Positions 1-9,125 of a stretch of 64,000 nucleotides of DNA are shown piece after piece. Source of the stretch: Treponema pedis (GTDB lineage Bacteria; Spirochaetota; Spirochaetia; Treponematales; Treponemataceae); contig NZ_CP045670.1 of assembly GCF_017161325.1 (NCBI RefSeq), positions 62,001 to 126,000 on the forward strand, written 5' to 3'. Positions within the stretch are counted from its first letter, which is position 1. Every line of letters starts with the position of its first letter. A model generated the notes under the pieces. That model was given only the letters and a program-made list of their open reading frames with translations. It did not search any database and had not been told where the DNA came from. The position numbers and the translations under genes were made by a program.

Positions 1-2082
1 GTTGAGCCTTCAGGCGTTACCTTGAATTTGTCGTACTCCAAACCTACCGTCGAGCCGTCCAGCACCTGCCTGCCGTCCGTGTAGTATTGAGGCGTTATTT
101 GAGCTGCGGGGTTTTCGGTAAGGTTGTCGTTTACGGTTATCTTGCTGTTTTCCGTCAGGTAAACATCATTATTTTGGTCAACCTTTGCGCTGCCCGACAT
201 CGTAAATGAAGGAGAAGTCGTGCCGGCTTTTATCAGGCAAACGCCTCTTCCCTTAGGAGTGCCGCCGGTAATCGAACAGCCTGAAACGGAACTGTTTTGT
301 TTCATAGCAAATTTGCCGTTTCCAAACACATAGACTCCGCCGCCGCCTTCCTTTGCAGAACAATTTTGAATAAGAACGTTATCGAAAGCGTTATCTCCTC
401 CCATAGTGAATTCCCCTCCGTTTGCAACGTAAACGCCGCCGCCGTTCTGGTTCGGAGCTTTACAGACGGTAATTTTTGAAACGCCTGTCAGCGTTACTTT
501 TCCTTGACAATAAATGCCGCCGCCGGAATGGGAAGCTTCGCAGTTTGTTATAGTAACGTTCGTCATCGCCAGTGTTGCACCGCTATTAACAAATATACCG
601 CCTCCGCTCGCTCCGGGACCGGCCTTGCCGTTTTGCAATGTCAAGTTTTCAAGAGTGAGTTTTTTACCCGAATCGACATTAAAGATACGCGACAGGTCAT
701 TTGCGTGGAGTACGGCGGTTCCCGATTGCGCTTTTATCGTAAGGTCTCTACTTATGCTTATTTCGCCGTTATCGCCCGGAGCACTCGTTGCCTTTATTGT
801 TCCGTGTATAATAATGGTAGAAGGGCCGCTCGGCTTTTCCGCTTCTTCTTTTAACGTTTTCCAAGCATTGCCCTCGCTTCCGTTTATAGTTACCGTATCC
901 GTAAGTTTAATGTAATAGGTTCTCACCTCACTGTCGGCAAAGCTATCCGCTGTCGCATAAAGAACAAGTTTATAAGTAGGCTCCTCAGAGCCTTCCCTTT
1001 GTAATGTTATATCAAGCGAAGAAGAGTTTCCAATAAGTGTTTCTTCACCGCCATTTAGTTTTTTAGTACCCTTTATTTTTGCACCGGGAGTATCCGATGT
1101 TGCTATAAGTGTTATGGTTTCGCCTGAACTTGTTCCGATTTCAAATGGAGTACTTTCGTTGTTTTCAAGAATTTCCTTACCGCCATACTTTAATTTAACC
1201 GGAGATGCCTTATTTAAAGGAGTGCCGACAGTAATTTCCGAGGAAGTTAAGCCCTTACTGTCTTTAAGGTATATCTTATACGATATTTTCTCTCCTCCTA
1301 CTTGTACACTTGTTTTATAATATAAAACCCAGTTGCTTGTAGGCAGCTCTCCGCCGCCTTCAAGTTTTACCGTGTCGGAAGCGTTAATAAAAGAGTGGTC
1401 TTCAGGCTTGTTAAAACCGTTTTGTGTATCGTTTACCGAAAAATCATAATAACTGTCATCTATAAATATTTTTGAAAGGTCCTTGTGTAAAAGACCGCTT
1501 CCCGTATTTTTATTCATATCGGGTACTTCAATACAAATAACGTACTTACCATCTTTACTTTTGGCAAGTACCGCCTTGGGAGAAGGAGGCGGGGTGTTTG
1601 CTCTTAATGTAAAATCGTATGTTTTATTAAATTTTCTTCCGTCCGTGCTGTATAAGGTAATCGTAGGGCTTATCTCCTTACCCCATTCGTGTTTTTTTAA
1701 AAAGCCGCTTTTAAGGTTTAATTTTAAAGTGTTGCCGTCTATTTGGTTCAGGCTGTAATCGCTTAAACCGGCTCCTTCAGGTTGAGAAAAATAAACTATT
1801 TGTCTTGTTTCACCCGCAGAAGGCATTATAAATTCGAATTTTTTCGGATTTTGAAGAGTAAGGGTAATACTTAAGTCCGCTTCGGAGCTTATGCTGCGTA
1901 AAGCCCTGTTCGTCTATAAGAACGCTTGAGTCTATGTGCATAGAGCTTATATAGGCTTGGCTTGACCAATAGCTTAAATATTCTTCCAAACTTGCCTTAT
2001 ACTGTTTGCAAGCCGAAAAAAGAAAAAGCGTTCCCATAAATGCAAGAACCGCAGTTCTATTAAATAGTTTTGTTTTTTTCAT
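1..2082 (-). pseudogene. Large beta-helix surface lipoprotein, 5' part, frameshifted; runs off the left edge
   Basis: Reading the minus strand from ATG at 2082, the first ~30 residues are a lipoprotein signal (MKKTKLFNRT..., lipobox LFLFSAC). After codon ~60 the frame must shift near 1891-1905 to continue; downstream the new frame is open to the window edge (ISSEADLSITLTLQNP, then SAGETRQIVYFSQPEG). The long shifted part has bacterial Ig/cadherin-like beta segments and then glycine-rich repeats such as GGGIFVNSGATL and GGGIYCQGKVTL, typical of right-handed beta-helix Pmp-like surface proteins. No homopolymer marks the shift site. It is either a real pseudogene, or a sequencing error in an intact gene. 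Function beyond surface lipoprotein is not known. Confidence 0.75.
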
Positions 2083-2179
2083 TCGTTTACTCTCCTTATC
2101 CGCAAAATTGCGGGTTTTATTTGTAATAAAAGTATAGGAGCGAGGGTGTCGGCCTCTCTTTTCTCCTTTTGTTATTCTT

Positions 2180-2720
2180 TGCGAGCTTTGCGGTTTTGTT
2201 TTTAACCGCTCGGAGCGCAGAGGGCGCTAAGGATTTTTCGTGGTGCTGCCGTTTGTAAGCCCTTGTTCATCGTTCTTCTTTGTGTACTCTGCGTGCTCTG
2301 CGGTTTTGTTTTAACCGCTAAGAACGCAAAGACCGCTAAGGCTTTTCGTGGTGCCGCTGTTTGCAACCTCCTCTATTCCCTCTTTGCGTTCTTTGCGTGC
2401 TCTGCGGTTTGTTTTTATAACCGCTAAGAGCGCAAAGTACCGCTAAGATTTTCGGGGTGTCGTGTTTTACAAACCCTCATTCCTCTTTGCGTTGCTCTGC
2501 GTGCTCTGCGGTTTTGTTTTAACCGCTAAGAACGCAAAGACCGCTAAGGCTTTTCGTGGTGCCGCTGTTTGCAACCTCCTCTATTCCCTCTTTGCGTACT
2601 CTGCGAGCTTTGCGGTTGTATTTTAACCGCTAAGAGCGCAAAGACCGCTAAGATTTTGTTTTACGAACCCTTTGTTTTTCTTTGCGTTCTTTGCGTGCTC
2701 TGCGGTTTTGTTTAACCGGA
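2180..2720. repeat. Six imperfect hairpin repeats, ~100-bp period
   Basis: Each unit reads CTTTGCGTTCTTTGCGTGCT then CTGCGGTT, a short T-rich loop, then AACCGCTAAGAACGCAAAG and ACCGCTAAGG. The two halves are near-perfect inverted repeats, so each unit can fold into a ~19-bp stem. Units begin near 2186, 2278, 2384, 2485, 2590 and 2680; the last keeps only its left half. The array fills the gap between two divergent genes. The rest of the gap (2720-2950) shows nothing I can name. Confidence 0.85.
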
Positions 2721-2950
2721 ATAATCGCCGGTTATCGATATCCATTTATCTCTTATGCAGTTTTTTACCGCTATTGTCCTTAAAGCGTTAAGTTTTTAAG
2801 GTGTCTTGCTCCGTAATCCTTTTAGGTCTCCTTTGCATGGGCTAAACTTTGCTCAACGCTTTGTACGGCTTCGCGGTTTTTTTGCATTAACTCATTATAC
2901 ATCAGTGTAAAACAAATTTACATAAAAAACACTGCAAAAAAGCAAAAAAG

Positions 2951-3005
2951 AACCTTGGTTACCTAAAAAAGAACTTTGGTTACCTTCAAAGTAACCTTGG
3001 TTACC
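2951..3005 (+). promoter_or_regulatory. Three direct repeats AACYTTGGTTACC at exact 21-bp spacing
   Basis: The 13-mer starts at 2951, 2972 and 2993. The 21-bp period places the copies on the same helix face. Each copy has internal symmetry (AACC..GGTT). They lie about 60-115 bp upstream of the -35 box of the next gene, whose product has an N-terminal winged-helix domain, so autoregulation is a reasonable inference. No binding is shown. Confidence 0.6.
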
Positions 3006-3067
3006 CTACCGTTTTGCGGTCTTTTATAAAAGTTTAAAAAAATGTTCGTTTTTTATATTAAAACCTA

Positions 3068-3096
3068 TTGACAGTGAACGCTATTTTTTGTATAAC
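3068..3096 (+). promoter_or_regulatory. Sigma70-type promoter for licCA-like gene (probably leaderless)
   Basis: TTGACA (3068-3073), a 17-bp spacer and TATAAC (3091-3096). The first sensible ATG is at 3104, seven bases past the -10 box, about where transcription should begin, and no Shine-Dalgarno precedes it. An apparent upstream TTG start is simply the -35 box. Confidence 0.7.
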
Positions 3097-3103
3097 CGCT
3101 TAT

Positions 3104-4867
3104 ATGAAAAGACGGTATTTTCAAATTGTTCAGCTGATGAAAGAAAACGAAGATATTTCACAAAGAGATATTGCAAAAAATTTAAAGATTTCTTTAGCTT
3201 ATGTAAATAAAATTCTTTTTGATATGGAGCAGGACGGGCTTTTATACACGGAAGGAGTCCCCGCTTTCGGGAAAAAGCGGCTTACTCAAAAAGCATTTGC
3301 GGTTTTTGCGGAATGCAAAGTGGATAATGCAATTATTATGGCCGCCGGCTTCGGTTCCCGCTTTGTTCCGCTTACATACGCTACTCCTAAAGGGCTTTTG
3401 GAAATCTTCGGTGAACGTATGATTGAGCGGCAAATTAAACAGCTTAAAGAAGCGGGTATAAACGATATTACGGTTGTTGTAGGCTACTTAAAAGATACGT
3501 TCGAATATTTAACCGATAAATACGGCGTTAAACTTCTTTTTAACCCCGATTTTAAATCTAAAAATAATCTTTCCACCCTTTACCATGCACGTAAATATTT
3601 AAAAAATACATATATCCTTTCAAGCGATAATTGGCTCCGTGAAAATATGTACCATTCTCATGAATACGATTCCTGGTACTCTTCCGTTAAAATTTTCGGT
3701 AAAACTAAGGAATGGGTATTACGTACGGGTTTACACGATAAAATCCTAACCGTAAAAGTAGGCGGGAAGGACAGTTGGGTTATGTACGGCCCTGTTTATT
3801 TTTCCAAAGAGTTTTCAAAAAAAATAGTGCCGCTTATCGAAGAAGCCTATAATTTGGAAGATACCGATGATTGGTATTGGGAAGACGTTTACAGGCGTAA
3901 TTTAAAAACTCTTACAATGTTTGCAAATAAACAAAAAGCGGGACAGGTTTACGAATTCGAATCTCTTGATGAAATACGCCTGTTTGATTCCTCTTATCTT
4001 ATTTCTTCTCATGATAAATGGCTTGAGCTCATTTCTTCCGTTTTTAAAAGGGGTGAACACAGTATTACTAATTTACAGCCTCTCCATTTCGGAATGACGA
4101 ATAAATCGTTTTTGTTTCAAGTTGAAGGAGAAAAATATATTTTTAGAATCCCCGGTGAAGGCACGAATATGCTTATAAACCGTAAACATGAACATGCCGT
4201 TTACACTGCAATTGCTCCGTTAAAATTAAGCGATAAGATTATTTTTTTCGACTCCGAACGCGGCGTAAAAATTACAAAATTTATGGAAGGAGTACGCAAT
4301 GCCGACCCCAATAACAGCTGCGATTTAAAACTTTGCATGCAGGCTGCGCGCACTCTTCATTCTTCAAATATAAAAGTCGAGCATGAGTTTAATTTTGAAG
4401 AACGTATAAATTATTACGAAAAACTTGCAAATGAAAAAAACGGAATTCTTTATAACGATTATCTTGAAGTGCGTGAAATGGTACGTGAAATTTCGGATTA
4501 TTTAAAACGGCTCGAAAAATCCTTTGCCTTAACCCACATAGATTTGGTTCCGGATAATCTTTTAATTTCGGAAAACGAGGTTTATTTAATAGATTGGGAA
4601 TATGCCGGTATGTGCGACCCTCTTGCCGATTTGGCTATGTTTTCAATTTATTCATATTACGAAAACGAACAAATAGAAAATTTAATGAATATTTATTTTG
4701 AACGCGAGCCTTCGGAAAACGAAAGGCTTAGGGTTTATTGTTATGTAGTATTAGGCGGTTTTTTATGGGCATTGTGGACAAGCTATAAACAGGCGCTGGG
4801 TATCGAATTCGGAGACTACGGTTTAAAGATGTACCGTTACGCAAAGGATTATTATAAAAAAAATTAA
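3104..4867 (+). CDS. licCA: HTH / CTP:phosphocholine cytidylyltransferase / choline kinase fusion (LicCA-like)
   Basis: 587 residues in three parts. Residues ~1-60 form a winged helix-turn-helix (DISQRDIAKNLKISLAYV). Residues ~75-310 are a nucleotidyltransferase with NAIIMAAGFGSRFVPLT and ATPKGLLEIFG, as in LicC. Residues ~320-585 are a choline/ethanolamine kinase-like phosphotransferase with the Brenner motif HIDLVPDNLL and the metal-binding LIDWEYAG. The family is known from T. denticola, where licCA supplies CDP-choline for phosphatidylcholine synthesis. It acts in the cytoplasm. A BCCT transporter follows after 21 bp, likely as a choline importer in the same operon. Start chosen at ATG 3104 because the HTH begins there and the promoter overlaps the alternative TTG. 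The HTH may sense choline or its products. Confidence 0.9.
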   Translation: MKRRYFQIVQLMKENEDISQRDIAKNLKISLAYVNKILFDMEQDGLLYTEGVPAFGKKRLTQKAFAVFAECKVDNAIIMAAGFGSRFVPLTYATPKGLLEIFGERMIERQIKQLKEAGINDITVVVGYLKDTFEYLTDKYGVKLLFNPDFKSKNNLSTLYHARKYLKNTYILSSDNWLRENMYHSHEYDSWYSSVKIFGKTKEWVLRTGLHDKILTVKVGGKDSWVMYGPVYFSKEFSKKIVPLIEEAYNLEDTDDWYWEDVYRRNLKTLTMFANKQKAGQVYEFESLDEIRLFDSSYLISSHDKWLELISSVFKRGEHSITNLQPLHFGMTNKSFLFQVEGEKYIFRIPGEGTNMLINRKHEHAVYTAIAPLKLSDKIIFFDSERGVKITKFMEGVRNADPNNSCDLKLCMQAARTLHSSNIKVEHEFNFEERINYYEKLANEKNGILYNDYLEVREMVREISDYLKRLEKSFALTHIDLVPDNLLISENEVYLIDWEYAGMCDPLADLAMFSIYSYYENEQIENLMNIYFEREPSENERLRVYCYVVLGGFLWALWTSYKQALGIEFGDYGLKMYRYAKDYYKKN

Positions 4868-4888
4868 GCGGTTATTAAAGGAATAAAA

Positions 4889-6421
4889 ATGAAAACGATG
4901 ATTAAAAATAAGGAAATTGATTGGCTTATTACGGCAGTACCCCTTACCGTAATTATCGCCGTTGCGTTTTTTTTATTAAAACTGCCCGATTCTTCAATGA
5001 AAATAGTTGATTCTTTATGGTATGTATTTGTAAACAAATTCGGTTTTTTTTATATGCTGTTGGGGCTGGGGCTTGTAATTACGGCAATAGGTTTGGCATT
5101 TTCAAAATACGGTAAAATAAAATTGGGTAATATCGAAAAGCCTCGTTATTCTAATTTTGAATGGGGCTCTATGATTTTTACTTCCACAATGGCGGCGGAT
5201 ATTTTATATTGGTCGCTTATTGAATGGGCTTATTATTTTCGGGAAACTCCGTTCGGTATGAAAAATTTAACGTTTGCCGAAAAACAGGACTGGGCTTCCG
5301 CTTATCCTCTTTTTCACTGGGGAATAACGCCTTGGGCATTTTATATAGTACCTGCCGTAGCCTTTGGCTTTATGCTGCACGTACGCGGAAGGACAAAACA
5401 AAAACTTTCGGAAAGCTGCCGTCCTATTTTCGGGAAACATATAGATAGGGGGCTTGGGAAGCTGATTGACGTATTTTCGGTTATAGGGTTGCTTGCCGGA
5501 ACGGCTACTACTTTTTCTTTGGCCACTCCTCTTTTATCGCTTGCGGTTTCAAGTCTTTTCGGTATCCCGGAAAGTAAAATTTTAACCCTTATAATTCTTT
5601 TAGTTATTGCGGCGGTTTATACGGCTGCAGTTTTGTTAGGTTTAAAAGGTATTTCCAGGCTTGCAAAAATATCAGTCATTTCTTTTTGTATTCTTTTAGG
5701 TTTGGTATTTATAGCTTCGCCTAAAATATACATTATAGAAACCGGTATTACGGGAATAGGTAAGGTCTTACAGAATTTTTTTTCCATGTCCACTTGGATG
5801 GACCCTTTAAGGATTTCAGGTTCGGAAGGTTCGGGCTTTCCTCAAAATTGGACGGTTTTTTACTGGGCTTATTGGATTGCATGGTTTGTTGCAACTCCGT
5901 TTTTTATCGGTACAATTTCTGAAGGAAGAACAATTAAAAATACGGTAATAGGCGGACTTCTTTGCGGTATTGCCGGTACTTATTGTTCGTTTATAATTTT
6001 AGGCAATTACGGACTTCATTTGCAGGTACAGGGTATTTTGGATTCCGCAGCGGCATTAAATAATGTTGAGCCTTCAAAGGTTATTTTGCAAATCCTTCAA
6101 ACTCTTCCGTATTCCAAATTGGTATTGACTGTTTTAGTAGTTACTATGATTGCCTTTTATTCAAGTACATTTGACGCAATTACCCTTGTTATTGCTTCTT
6201 ATTCTCAAACCAATCTTGAAAAAAATACGGAACCGAAAAAGGGCTTACGTGCATTTTGGTCTATAGTTTTTGTTTTATTGCCGGCAGCCTTAATTTTGAC
6301 GGGCACAAGTTTAAACCAATTACAAAGTCTTTCGATTATTGCAGCCTTTCCTTTAGGAATAATTATTATTTTAATTACTCTAAGTCTTTTTAAAGAGTTA
6401 AAAAGCACGGAAAAAATATAG
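4889..6421 (+). CDS. BCCT-family transporter, CaiT-like variant
   Basis: 510 residues with about 12 membrane helices, the size and pattern of betaine/choline/carnitine transporters. The aromatic segment is WSLIEWAYYFRETPFG, and the conserved tryptophan-rich helix reads YWAYWIAWF. The glycine-rich motif GMGIGL found in Na+-coupled members, and in the second BCCT protein of this window, is replaced here by TSTMAADIL, as in exchangers of the CaiT type. It may therefore be Na+-independent. It lies 21 bp after licCA with an AAAGGA ribosome site and ends at a strong terminator, so choline is the likely substrate. Substrate is inferred from context only. Confidence 0.85.
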   Translation: MKTMIKNKEIDWLITAVPLTVIIAVAFFLLKLPDSSMKIVDSLWYVFVNKFGFFYMLLGLGLVITAIGLAFSKYGKIKLGNIEKPRYSNFEWGSMIFTSTMAADILYWSLIEWAYYFRETPFGMKNLTFAEKQDWASAYPLFHWGITPWAFYIVPAVAFGFMLHVRGRTKQKLSESCRPIFGKHIDRGLGKLIDVFSVIGLLAGTATTFSLATPLLSLAVSSLFGIPESKILTLIILLVIAAVYTAAVLLGLKGISRLAKISVISFCILLGLVFIASPKIYIIETGITGIGKVLQNFFSMSTWMDPLRISGSEGSGFPQNWTVFYWAYWIAWFVATPFFIGTISEGRTIKNTVIGGLLCGIAGTYCSFIILGNYGLHLQVQGILDSAAALNNVEPSKVILQILQTLPYSKLVLTVLVVTMIAFYSSTFDAITLVIASYSQTNLEKNTEPKKGLRAFWSIVFVLLPAALILTGTSLNQLQSLSIIAAFPLGIIIILITLSLFKELKSTEKI

Positions 6422-6436
6422 AAACTTTAAAAGCCT

Positions 6437-6470
6437 GCCGGTTAAACCGCAGTGATTTAACCGGCTTTTT
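6437..6470. terminator. Rho-independent terminator between convergent genes
   Basis: Perfect 10-bp stem GCCGGTTAAA (6437-6446) / TTTAACCGGC (6456-6465), 9-nt loop, then TTTTT. It ends the licCA operon on the plus strand, and its position lets it also serve the minus-strand reductase genes. Confidence 0.9.
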
Positions 6471-6472
6471 AA

Positions 6473-7783
6473 TTATTGAATATCTTCAAATATCGTTTGT
6501 TCCTGAACGTCTTTAGTTAAGGCTTCAAGCGCCCATTTAACCCGTGAATAGCGTAAGGCATGCTGTTCTTCTTTGGAAGTTGCAGGGTCGCCTAAGGGAT
6601 AAGGTATGGAAATTGTAGGTACAATTTTGTTTGTTCCTACGGTAAGAGCTACGGGGACAAGGTTACACATTAGCACAATAGGAATACCTGCCCGTTCTAT
6701 TTCTTTTACTATCGTTGCGCCGCAACGTGTACAAGTACCTCACGTAGAAACCATTATACAGCCTCCGACATTATCGGCTTTTAAATGCGGTATAATTTCC
6801 TCCGCCATACGTTTGGCTTCCGCCTGCGTGGTTCCTGTGCCCACCGTAGAATAAAAATAGTTATGCAGTCTTGCAAAAACCTTTTCTTTTTCCATTTCTT
6901 TTAAAACGTCCCAAGGCAAAACAACGTTAGGGTCCGCATCCGCCGCAGCAGGGTCAAAGCCTGCATGTATAGTTTTAAATTCTCCCGATTGTAATCTGTC
7001 CATTTGGCTGCAATCATATCTTCCCCAGCGGGTTGCAGAAGCGGATTGAATTCTATCCGGGTTGGTTACCGGAACAATACCGCCCGTGTTTAAAACGGCA
7101 ATTGTTGCTGCGGATAAATCTTTTATAGGTGGTGCCGCAGGAACCCTGTCTTTTTTGCTTATAATCAATTCCGTTTGATATTCTTCACCATTTAATTTTT
7201 TTATAAGCATTTGAACACCGCGTACTGCCGCATTGGGCCCGTTTTTAAGAAATACTTGTTTTCTTATTCCGCGTGCAAAGTAGCCTTCGGCTTCGGCTCC
7301 GAGAGTTTCTTCACCCGATAAAATTTTATTTGCGTAAAGAGCCATAGCTTCGGTATCTTTTTTTACGGAGCCAGCTGAATGTCCGCCTTTAAAAATAGGC
7401 ATATCCTTTTTAAACATTTCCACTCCGGGGTTTTCAATATGCATAGAGGTTATTACCGGCACCTTAAATTTTTCTTTAACCGCTTTGCAAACATTACCGC
7501 AGGCAACTCCGTAGCGTCCTGCCTGAAAGGCGGGGCCTGCAATAAAAATGTCGAAGTCCTTATTTTCCAAAAAACCTAAAATAGTGTTAATCGCTTTTTC
7601 CGTATTCGACCCCATATAATTATCGCCGCAAATAATTGTATGAGTTATTTCCGCTTTTAAGATTGAACCTATTGCCGCAGCGGGGCCGACTTTTCCCTCC
7701 CGTATTTCAGGAGGATAATCGGCCTTATCTTCTCCGCCTATCCCCGCAAAAAACTGATTTACATAATATATCGCTTTTTTCAT
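6473..7783 (-). CDS. Glycine/sarcosine/betaine reductase component B selenoprotein subunit (GrdB/GrdH-type)
   Basis: 436 residues if UGA is read as selenocysteine. The codon at 6742-6740 is TGA at residue 348, in the context GGCIMVSTUGTCTRCGAT, the active-site motif of GrdB, GrdF and GrdH. Reading on without a break to 6473 gives the expected C-terminus. A conventional annotation would split it into 347-aa and 67-aa pieces. Component B binds the amine substrate and passes the carboxymethyl group to selenoprotein A, with acetyl phosphate as the end product through component C. The companion subunit lies 13 bp upstream and a BCCT transporter heads the operon, so betaine (GrdH) is my preferred substrate; sarcosine or glycine remain possible. 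GrdA, GrdC and GrdD are not in the window. Confidence 0.92.
6713..6742 (-). promoter_or_regulatory. Bacterial SECIS element at the UGA of the reductase gene
   Basis: On the coding (minus) strand, 12 nt after the TGA, CGTTGC-GGC-GCAACG makes a perfect six-pair stem with a three-base loop. Spacing and apical G match bacterial SECIS hairpins read by SelB. Confidence 0.75.
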
Positions 7784-7796
7784 AATAAATGCTCCT

Positions 7797-9122
7797 TTAG
7801 AATTCCTTCATAGTTTTAACCGACCAACCGCTTATGCCGTCTCCGCAAAACATTGCGTTATTTTCCATAAGTATTGAGCCGTCTTTCCGTACCGACGGGC
7901 CCAATACTTCATCATAAGCCCAGCCGCCTGAAAGTCCGTCCCTTCCCAAGGCTTCCAATTCTCCTATAACTTTTTCCGCAGGAGGCAGCTCTATTAAATC
8001 GCTTACATCTCCTGTAGATACCAAAGCATTTGCTTTTTCGTCCAAGACGACGAGGGGTTGACTTGCACCGTCCCTTCCTACACATTCGTTGGAAATACCT
8101 ACGGTTTTAATACCGAGATTTTCCAATTCCACTATACACCTTATATAATCGGTATCGGGGTTTCCGTAACCTTCTTCGGTAACAATAGCCCCTTCGGCTC
8201 CTATCATTTTGGCAATTGACCCCATAATAAGGGCGGAACGTTCTTTTTGCTCAAGAGATACATTCAAGTTGCTTAAAATTACGCCTAAAAAGTTTATAGT
8301 TTTACCGTGTTCCTTATAAAGCTGTTTAATTATTTCAAAATTTTGAAAATCGTAAGTTGACCACTTGGACGAGCAAGGCATAAAGCTGCCTGAAATAATG
8401 CCTCCGTCAAAGATAACGTTGGGGTTTACCAAAGTGGGCACATAACGGTTTAAATCCCAGCCGTAAAATAAATCGTTATAGCCCATTTCTTCCATTTGGG
8501 ATTGAGGCTGCATTACCAATACTACCCTTTTCAGTTTTTCGATTTCAGGGCTTCGGTTAAAAATAGGTTGGTAATCATAAATATCTTTTGTTTCAGGCGT
8601 TTGATTTTGTACGGTTTTTCCCAAGTATTCGGCAAAACGGTGAGCCGCATAACGTATAGCACGGTTTTTCTTTTGCTGCTCATGCCTTTCGTCCGCTTCA
8701 TCGGTATCTATTACCAAACAGATATTTATTAAACTGCTGTACATGGAATACTTTGCGCCTTCTCCCCACATATCTATAAGTCCGTCTCCGAAACTGCCCC
8801 AGTGCATTCCCACTCCGAGTATGCTTACTCCTTTAAGAGCATGAACGGTTCCTTCTCCGGCACTTACCGTTTTTCCCGTTACACCCGGGAATAAGGGGCG
8901 TCCGTCAATTCTGCATCTTGGCTCCACAGCTTCCTTAATCGGGACAATTCTAACCTTTTCGCCGGGTCTGGCAATTTCAATATCGGCATTTGTTATGTGG
9001 CTGTCTTTTTTAATAAATGCTACAGCCTCATCTTTGTTGATTGTTAAAACCCCGTCTTTAAATGAGGTTTCCTTGCCGAAAACTGCATTTTTTACCTGAA
9101 AGTTACCTATTTCAAGTTTCAT
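7797..9122 (-). CDS. Glycine/sarcosine/betaine reductase component B proprotein (GrdE/GrdG/GrdI-type)
   Basis: 441 residues. The proprotein is cut in front of a cysteine that becomes a pyruvoyl group; the segment ISNECVGRDGASQPLV holds this Asn-Glu-Cys site at about residue 350. The N-terminal piece has the conserved GVGMHWGSFGDGLIDMWGEG region. The pyruvoyl carbonyl forms the Schiff base with the amine substrate. The gene is the middle one of a three-gene minus-strand operon: 3 bp after the BCCT transporter stop and 13 bp before the Sec subunit. With two BCCT transporters and choline genes nearby, a GrdI (betaine) role is likely but inferred. Confidence 0.9.
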   Translation of the reverse strand: MKLEIGNFQVKNAVFGKETSFKDGVLTINKDEAVAFIKKDSHITNADIEIARPGEKVRIVPIKEAVEPRCRIDGRPLFPGVTGKTVSAGEGTVHALKGVSILGVGMHWGSFGDGLIDMWGEGAKYSMYSSLINICLVIDTDEADERHEQQKKNRAIRYAAHRFAEYLGKTVQNQTPETKDIYDYQPIFNRSPEIEKLKRVVLVMQPQSQMEEMGYNDLFYGWDLNRYVPTLVNPNVIFDGGIISGSFMPCSSKWSTYDFQNFEIIKQLYKEHGKTINFLGVILSNLNVSLEQKERSALIMGSIAKMIGAEGAIVTEEGYGNPDTDYIRCIVELENLGIKTVGISNECVGRDGASQPLVVLDEKANALVSTGDVSDLIELPPAEKVIGELEALGRDGLSGGWAYDEVLGPSVRKDGSILMENNAMFCGDGISGWSVKTMKEF

Positions 9123-9125
9123 TTT

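Noticed and set aside
297-1758. Several plus-strand ORFs of 60-133 residues
   Set aside because: They are antisense to the frameshifted minus-strand lipoprotein, have no ribosome sites, and their sequences show no domain features.
3068-3103. TTG 3068 as start of the licCA gene
   Set aside because: It is the -35 hexamer; the extra residues (MTVNAIFCITAY) do not belong to the HTH domain.
6473-6676. Separate 67-residue gene next to a 347-residue GrdB-like gene
   Set aside because: They are the two sides of a selenocysteine TGA in one gene; the STUGTCTRCG context and SECIS hairpin settle it.
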